Source: CAIYRG01 sp035318785 (GTDB lineage: Bacteria; Pseudomonadota; Alphaproteobacteria; Micropepsales; Micropepsaceae). From it: a DNA stretch of 10,067 bases. Under the pieces are notes generated by a model. That model searched no databases. It was given only the letters and a program-made list of their open reading frames with translations, and was not told the DNA's origin. Below, in pieces: positions 5,891-10,067 of the stretch; position 1 is the first letter of the stretch, and every line of letters begins with the position of its first letter. A program made the position numbers and the translations under genes. Location: NCBI GenBank assembly GCA_035318785.1, contig DATHDZ010000133.1:1-10067 (forward strand). Reading direction: 5' to 3'.

Positions 5891-5954
5891 GTAATGCCCG
5901 CCCCGGCCTGCACTGAGACCTTAGCGCGAGAGAGGGCACGACCGAAGCAAATGC

Positions 5955-5969
5955 TTAAAAAAAGGTTAA
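5955..5969. promoter_or_regulatory. CtrA-like box TTAA-N7-TTAA
   Basis: TTAA-AAAAAGG-TTAA matches the spacing of the CtrA full site exactly; the next base is T rather than the preferred C. It lies 65 bases upstream of the small minus-strand membrane protein gene and about 230 bases downstream of motA. It also overlaps an A-tract that would be the T-tract of a minus-strand terminator, so low-complexity sequence may explain the match. Confidence 0.35.
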
Positions 5970-6006
5970 TGCTGGCAGCGCATTTGTACCGATCCGCGCT
6001 GCTGGC
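5957..6006 (-). terminator. Hairpin after the small gene at 6007-6195
   Basis: Positions 5971-5981 and 5996-6006 form an 11-bp stem (nine Watson-Crick and two G-T pairs) with a 14-base loop, beginning directly after the stop codon of the small minus-strand gene. On the minus strand a run of seven T residues (5963-5957) follows, but only after seven intervening bases, so termination may be inefficient. Confidence 0.45.
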
Positions 6007-6195
6007 TCACGATGCTCTGGAAATGTCGGAATGAGCTCCGTCGACTTTTGCGAGGCGGTTCCACTGTTCGGCGATCAACAAATAGGACTCCCGCACCGAA
6101 CCCTCGGATTGTTCGGCCTCACGAAGCGCGTCCTCGGCCAATTGGCGGTAACGCTCCGCCCGCTCGCTGACAGGAAGCTCGGAAAAATCGGTCAT
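6007..6195 (-). CDS. Small helical hypothetical protein
   Basis: A 62-residue soluble protein, MTDFSELPVSERAERYRQLA and onward, rich in Glu, Ala and Arg and likely two helices. The pattern YRxLAxxAxxxAxxxxxxxxxxxYLxIAxxWxxLA is one I recognise from many small uncharacterised proteins of alphaproteobacteria, with no known function. The frame remains open up to 6267, where only a TTG could start it. The ATG at 6195 is preferred because the family pattern begins soon after it, though CAGGA lies too close to the ATG to be an ideal ribosome binding site. It lies downstream of and in line with the threonine ammonia-lyase gene (114 bases apart) and could be cotranscribed. Confidence 0.7.
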   Translation of the reverse strand: MTDFSELPVSERAERYRQLAEDALREAEQSEGSVRESYLLIAEQWNRLAKVDGAHSDISRAS

Positions 6196-6309
6196 TCCTG
6201 TTACGCCGCCCAAGCCCGGAATTTTCGACCGCCAGGATAGGGAGGAAACGTTGCAAAACGATGCCAACCGGCCCTGACGCCGGCTTGCCGAGCCTAGCGA
6301 ATCGGGTCT

Positions 6310-7524
6310 TTACCCCGCCCGTACCGCATAGCCGGCCTCCTGCAGCCGCGCCCGGATCTCGGCGGCGTGGGCGCCATCTCGGGCCTCGACGACGAGGCCC
6401 AGATCGGCGGATTTGGCCGACACACCGGTCATCAGCCGATTGTGCGACACTTCCAGAATATTGCCGCCCGCTTCGCCGACAATACTGGAGACACGCGCCA
6501 GAAGCCCCGGCCTGTCCTCGATGGCGATCACCAAGGAGAGGATGCGGCCCTCACGCGTAAGCTCGCGCAGGACCACATTCGATAACAGCCGCATATCGAT
6601 ATTCCCGCCGGAGATCACGATCCCGACTGTATGGCCTTTGAAGATGGCCGGATGGGCTAGCACCGCGGCAAGCGCCGCTGCGCCCGCGCCTTCGGCGAGC
6701 GTCTTCTCGATCTCGAGCAGCTTGACGATCCCAGCTTCGATGGCGGCTTCGTCGACCAAGAGAATGTCCGACACCAGAGCTCCGATCACGGTCTTGGCAA
6801 TCGTCCCGGGATCTTTCACTGCAATGCCTTCGGCGATGGTCTGACCCGCGCTTGGGAGATTCTCCCCCGTTAGCGCATTGTGCATGGCCGGGTAATTCCT
6901 CGCCTCAACGCCATAGATCCGAATGTCCGGTTTTCGCGCGCGCGCGGCAATGGCCATGCCGGAGATCAAGCCGCCACCGCCTACGGGCACCACGAGCGTG
7001 TCCAGTTCGGGTGCCTGCTCGAGGAATTCCAGCGCCACCGTTCCTTGCCCCGCGATCACAAGCGGATCGTCATAAGGGTGGATCAACGTGAAGCCGTGCT
7101 CCGCAGCGAGCGCTTTCGCGCGCGTGGAGGATTCCGAAAGCGTGGCGCCCTCGATGACGATATGGGCGCCGAAATCGCGGGTGTGCTTCACCTTGGTGAA
7201 AGGCGTGCCTTCTGGCATCACGATGGTTGCGGGAACGCCGAGCCGCCCGGCATGATAGGCGACGCCTTGCGCGTGATTGCCGGCAGACATGGCGATGACG
7301 CCGCGCTTGCGTTGGCTCTCGTCGAGCGAGAGCAATTTGTTGAGCGCGCCGCGTTCCTTGAAGGAGGCGGTGAATTGCAAATTTTCGAATTTGACGAAGA
7401 TATCGGCGCCGGCAATCGCCGATAGGGTGCGCGAATGCCGGGCCGGCGTCATTTCCATGGCGCCCGCAATCGCCCTTGCCGCCGCTTCGATGTCGGCCAG
7501 CGTAATCGGAAAATCTGCGTTCAT
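6310..7524 (-). CDS. ilvA: Threonine ammonia-lyase (threonine dehydratase) with ACT domain
   Basis: A 404-residue cytosolic PLP enzyme of fold type II that deaminates L-threonine to 2-oxobutanoate and ammonia, the first committed step toward isoleucine, or threonine catabolism. The PLP lysine is K56 in TASFKERGA. SAGNHAQG (80-87) binds the substrate carboxylate, and the glycine loop PVGGGGLISG (GGGG at 182-185) binds the PLP phosphate. A C-terminal ACT domain runs from about 328 to the end (LSLVIAIEDRPGLLARVS, with D337-RPG). One ACT domain and about 400 residues match the short IlvA/TdcB form rather than the long biosynthetic form of over 500 residues with two regulatory ACT-like repeats. 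The biosynthetic versus catabolic role is therefore unsettled. The start at 7524 has AAGG about eight bases upstream. No other isoleucine gene is nearby. Confidence 0.95.
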   Translation of the reverse strand: MNADFPITLADIEAAARAIAGAMEMTPARHSRTLSAIAGADIFVKFENLQFTASFKERGALNKLLSLDESQRKRGVIAMSAGNHAQGVAYHAGRLGVPATIVMPEGTPFTKVKHTRDFGAHIVIEGATLSESSTRAKALAAEHGFTLIHPYDDPLVIAGQGTVALEFLEQAPELDTLVVPVGGGGLISGMAIAARARKPDIRIYGVEARNYPAMHNALTGENLPSAGQTIAEGIAVKDPGTIAKTVIGALVSDILLVDEAAIEAGIVKLLEIEKTLAEGAGAAALAAVLAHPAIFKGHTVGIVISGGNIDMRLLSNVVLRELTREGRILSLVIAIEDRPGLLARVSSIVGEAGGNILEVSHNRLMTGVSAKSADLGLVVEARDGAHAAEIRARLQEAGYAVRAG

Positions 7525-7665
7525 GCCGATGCCTTGTCGGTTCGGAGAGGAAAACTGGCCTCTTGGCCGCTGTCGCGCAAGCAGGGCGAGGGCTCGCTGC
7601 GCGCCATTCTAACCTCCGGTTAAGCTTCCGTGAGGCATGCTCGACCAGTTCGCTTGGAGTTCCCG

Positions 7666-8043
7666 ATGGCCCAGCCCGATTCCGCCGATCTGCCGCCGCG
7701 CGTCGTCAACCAGCGCCAGACTTCGCGCAAGCGGACCTTGCTCGGAGGCAAAGTGGTTTATGGCGATGGCCAGCACGTGCGCGACTGCACCATCCGCGAT
7801 CTGTCCGAGACCGGCGCGAGAATCGCCATTGCCAAAGGCGAAGTCATACCCACGCGCGTTTTCCTCATCGATCGCCGCGTCCCGATCGCCTATGAGGCGA
7901 CGGTCTCGTGGATCAAGGCGCCTGATTTCGGTCTGGCGTTCTTGAGGGTCCATTCGCTCAAGGGGGATCTCCCGCCCGAGCTCGACTATCTCAAGCGCGT
8001 GTGGTCGAAACACTGCGTGCCTCTCGGCGGCACACCGGTCTGA
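7666..8043 (+). CDS. Single-domain PilZ protein (c-di-GMP receptor)
   Basis: A 125-residue cytosolic protein made essentially of one PilZ domain. Both c-di-GMP binding elements are present: RxxxR as R17-QTS-R21 and D/NxSxxG as D45-LSETG50, followed by the beta-barrel strands ending in ATVSWIKAPDFGLAFL. An intact motif pair predicts that it binds the second messenger. No YcgR N-terminal or enzymatic domain is attached, so it probably acts through a partner protein. An in-frame GTG at 7630 would add 12 residues, but the ATG at 7666 has GGAG eight bases upstream and is preferred. It diverges from the threonine ammonia-lyase gene; the 141 bases between them show no clear promoter. Its downstream neighbour converges. 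Confidence 0.92.
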   Translation: MAQPDSADLPPRVVNQRQTSRKRTLLGGKVVYGDGQHVRDCTIRDLSETGARIAIAKGEVIPTRVFLIDRRVPIAYEATVSWIKAPDFGLAFLRVHSLKGDLPPELDYLKRVWSKHCVPLGGTPV

Positions 8044-8058
8044 ACCGGCACGGCATGC

Positions 8059-8077
8059 AGCGCCAAGGTCCGGCGCT
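8059..8077. terminator. Hairpin between convergent PilZ and membrane protein genes
   Basis: AGCGCC and GGCGCT form a 6-bp GC-rich stem with a 7-base loop. It fills the gap between the two stop codons, which are only 34 bases apart. Neither side has a T-run, so this is a weak candidate for a shared terminator. Confidence 0.35.
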
Positions 8078-9724
8078 CTACAGACTTGAGTATAACGCGG
8101 CAAGTCGCATCGGCAGATCGAATGTGGCGACGGATCGGGCCATATAAAGCATGTCGAACTCCAGCCATGGCATGAGATGAAAGACAATGCCCCAGATCAG
8201 TAAGACCTGCGCCCCAAGGCCAAGAACCGCGCCTATCACTTGTTGCATGGCGAGCAGTCCTGCCAACCGATAAAGGTCGAATCCCGTGAGGTATCCCCCC
8301 TCGGGCATCAGGCGGTAGAGGTAGCTTGTGACTCTTGGAACTCCGCGCATCAGCGATAACCCGCCTATCGCCAGATTGATGATACTGGGGATCATGGTCG
8401 ACAACAAAAGCACATAAACCCACCAATATTTGGAATCGGCGGGACGGTCGCCGATGCCGTCGAACAGATCTTGCAGGGACAAGATGCGGCCTACACCTGG
8501 TCCTCCACGCATTGCCATGAAGTCGAAGCCCTGAACCCCGATCACCATGACGGCGGCGAGGAGAGCAATGACGAAAACCGCCACGGCCGCATCTATGAAC
8601 CCATAAAGATATGGCCACCATTGTTGTCGTTCGAGCCCGCAACGCAGCAGTGCGCGTGTTAGGCCTAAGGATAGCCAGAGGAAAGGTGCGTTGAGCAGTG
8701 TGAAAAGTCCGAGGAACAGTAGCAGCGGCCCGATCACAGGCCACAAAGTCGACGGCGACATCATCTCCGCCGCGGCAAAGCAGGCCACAATCATCGCCAG
8801 GACCAATACCGACAACAAGCCACCTTTACAGCCCCGCGTGATGCACCTCTTTTTCGTGAGGACGCCAACGATGCCCACAGCGAGAGGGCCGGCGACACAG
8901 CCAACGACAACGCCGGCATAGGTAAACGCAACAGCGCCGGCAAACATGCCGATAATGGCGCCAGCAACGCCAACACCAAAGTCACCGGCGAGTGCGCCAA
9001 TGAAAGCGCTGGTAATGACGACGGCGCCCGCGACAGACCCGGCTCCCGCGTCTCTCGCCGTACCGATGCTGATAGCGACAGACCCGGCGCCGGCAATAGC
9101 CAAGAGAAACCATAGAAGGGAAATGACTCCCTCGCTTCTGTGGGACTTCCAATAGCTCAAAACTCCAACGACGAGCCCAAGAAGGGAAATCGCTCGCAGC
9201 CCCCCGGCCAGATCGGCCGGCAGACCCAATGCCATTTCTGCTGGGCCAACATCGCCGAAAATCGCCCAGAACAGAAAAACCGCAACGATGGGATAGAGAA
9301 GCGCCAAAAGCAGGCAACGATTAAAGGCGGCTGCGCTCCAAAGTGGCACGGGCGTCTTCAGGCCAAACACCCAGGTGAGGAAAGTCTGCCGTACCTTCCC
9401 CGCATCGCCGATAAAGTGGTCGACGGCGTTGAGCGCCCTGGTCAAGCTGTCTGTATAGACGCGCGCCGACGTGCCGCCCCGCGCGAGGTCCGCGCGCAGA
9501 CGGTCGTATTTGCCGCGATCTGTCAGAACTCCCAAGTGATACAGGGCGGCGATACAGAAAAGAATAATCGAAGCATAGAAAGTAATTTTGATGAGGATTG
9601 CTGCTGTTTCTCCAAACAGCGTCGTCAGAAGCGGTCCTATTTCTTCGAATATCGCCGCCAGCAACAAGACAACGAGGGTCGCAATCGTGTGATCGGTAAT
9701 GTCCTTTATGAGTTTCTGATCCAT
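8078..9724 (-). CDS. Large polytopic membrane protein of unknown family
   Basis: A 548-residue integral membrane protein with roughly 12 or more hydrophobic segments. There are two near the N-terminus (about 13-35 and 41-63), a cytosolic-looking charged stretch (68-126, DRGKYDRLRADLARGG), then a dense series from about 130 to 398. A soluble loop at 399-432 and further helices at 433-458 and 488-520 complete it. Residues 210-288 are unusually rich in Gly, Ala and Val (AGAGSVA occurs twice, then GVGVAGAIIGMFAGAVAF), with small residues spaced as in tightly packed helices. No transporter or enzyme signature is recognised. The frame begins with GTG at 9775, but the ATG at 9724 is preferred, with GGAGG 12 bases upstream. 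By eye its DNA is less GC-rich than the neighbours, particularly near 9540-9720. No partner gene is evident. Confidence 0.85.
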   Translation of the reverse strand: MDQKLIKDITDHTIATLVVLLLAAIFEEIGPLLTTLFGETAAILIKITFYASIILFCIAALYHLGVLTDRGKYDRLRADLARGGTSARVYTDSLTRALNAVDHFIGDAGKVRQTFLTWVFGLKTPVPLWSAAAFNRCLLLALLYPIVAVFLFWAIFGDVGPAEMALGLPADLAGGLRAISLLGLVVGVLSYWKSHRSEGVISLLWFLLAIAGAGSVAISIGTARDAGAGSVAGAVVITSAFIGALAGDFGVGVAGAIIGMFAGAVAFTYAGVVVGCVAGPLAVGIVGVLTKKRCITRGCKGGLLSVLVLAMIVACFAAAEMMSPSTLWPVIGPLLLFLGLFTLLNAPFLWLSLGLTRALLRCGLERQQWWPYLYGFIDAAVAVFVIALLAAVMVIGVQGFDFMAMRGGPGVGRILSLQDLFDGIGDRPADSKYWWVYVLLLSTMIPSIINLAIGGLSLMRGVPRVTSYLYRLMPEGGYLTGFDLYRLAGLLAMQQVIGAVLGLGAQVLLIWGIVFHLMPWLEFDMLYMARSVATFDLPMRLAALYSSL

Positions 9725-9785
9725 TGACGGGCCCCGCCTCCACGAAACAATATCATTAATCCGGGGATTTTTCACAACCAGGGGT

Positions 9786-9812
9786 ATCGCGAACTCCGAT
9801 CGCGTTCGCGAT
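9786..9812. other. Inverted repeat upstream of the large membrane protein gene
   Basis: ATCGCGAAC and GTTCGCGAT form a perfect 9-bp inverted repeat with a 9-base spacer. It lies in the 143 bases between the FadL stop (9868) and the preferred start at 9724, which otherwise show nothing clear. It could be a hairpin closing the FadL transcript, although no T-run follows on the minus strand, or an operator for the membrane protein gene. Confidence 0.45.
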
Positions 9813-9867
9813 TGAACGGCGCTTGCGAAGGATGCGCTCGTCGGTGTGTCGCCAGCAGATTCCGCGC

Positions 9868-10067
9868 TTAGAATTGCTCGCGCGCTTGTATACCGAGGCC
9901 ATGCGAGCTGCGGTGGAATGATCCGACCAGTGTCCCGCCTCCCGGCACCGAGAGATTTATAGGTGCCTTTGCGTAGTCGCTGTATGAATAGGAAAACGTC
10001 GCCGAAAATCGGTCGCCGAACCGGTGCATGAGACCCGTTGAAAACATCATAAGGTCGGCATCGGGAA
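9868..10067 (-). CDS. OmpP1/FadL family outer-membrane transporter, C-terminal part
   Basis: The minus strand is open from the window edge to a TAA at 9868, giving the last 65 residues of a longer protein (FadL homologues are usually over 400 residues); the start is outside. The fragment begins PDADLMMFSTGLMHRFGD, close to the FadL C-terminal signature (PDADR followed by a strand and a short turn). It continues with RFSATFSYSYSDY, then APINLSVPGGGTLVGSF, also typical of this family. It ends in phenylalanine, the usual last residue of barrels inserted by the BAM complex. FadL proteins admit long-chain fatty acids or other hydrophobic compounds across the outer membrane; the substrate here is unknown. 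An internal ATG at 10050 is not the start. Confidence 0.75.
   Translation of the reverse strand, partial: PDADLMMFSTGLMHRFGDRFSATFSYSYSDYAKAPINLSVPGGGTLVGSFHRSSHGLGIQAREQF

Noticed and set aside
5748..5939. A 63-residue minus-strand frame overlapping the small membrane protein frame
   Set aside because: The product is Arg-, Cys- and His-rich with no hydrophobic or helical pattern; the alternative frame is the more protein-like.
6268..6283. Short hairpin (CCGGC/GCCGG) just after the threonine ammonia-lyase stop
   Set aside because: It has only five base pairs, and the minus-strand TTTT comes well downstream, so it is too weak to call a terminator.
6880..7425. Antisense 181-residue frame inside the threonine ammonia-lyase gene
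   Set aside because: It is a shadow of a well-conserved PLP enzyme; it has no plausible ribosome binding site or domain.
9140..9727. A 195-residue plus-strand frame opposite the large membrane protein
   Set aside because: It is polar and Arg/Gln-rich without pattern, while the minus frame gives a continuous series of membrane helices.

Overview
The window reads as ordinary chromosomal DNA from a GC-rich Gram-negative bacterium, most likely an alphaproteobacterium. Several periplasmic proteins carry Sec signal peptides. A FadL-type outer-membrane barrel ends with a C-terminal phenylalanine. A motA gene stands without motB, as in some alphaproteobacteria, and TTAA-N7-TTAA (CtrA-like) DNA is present. 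The genus cannot be fixed from the sequence. I see no tRNA, rRNA, insertion sequence, phage gene or CRISPR array.

Layout. 1-165: the 3' end of an unidentified membrane protein gene. 181-1449 (-): an MFS transporter of the anion:cation symporter type. 1514-1552: a strong intrinsic terminator closing the next block. 1578-3295 (-): four tandem genes for small exported DUF6152 proteins, each with its own ribosome binding site, separated by 18-29 bases and probably one operon. 3296-3384: a compact divergent promoter region. 3385-4011 (+): an exported protein of unknown function. 4039-4572 (-): a GNAT acetyltransferase. 4573-4851: a TTAA-rich upstream region and a leader hairpin ahead of 4852-5724 (+) motA. 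5702-6195 (-): two small genes with a CtrA-like box and a hairpin between them. 6310-7524 (-): threonine ammonia-lyase with an ACT domain. 7666-8043 (+): a single-domain PilZ protein. 8078-9724 (-): a large polytopic membrane protein of unknown family. 9868-10067 (-): the C-terminal end of a FadL/OmpP1 transporter.

Most genes look like independent units. The one coherent accessory block is the DUF6152 array and perhaps the divergent exported protein. All four mature DUF6152 proteins are predicted to begin with His-His, and all of their histidines fall at the same five positions. This suggests a duplicated periplasmic metal-binding (possibly copper) protein; that is inference, not known function. 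MotA and the PilZ protein both relate in general terms to motility and c-di-GMP, but they are 2 kb apart with unrelated genes between them.
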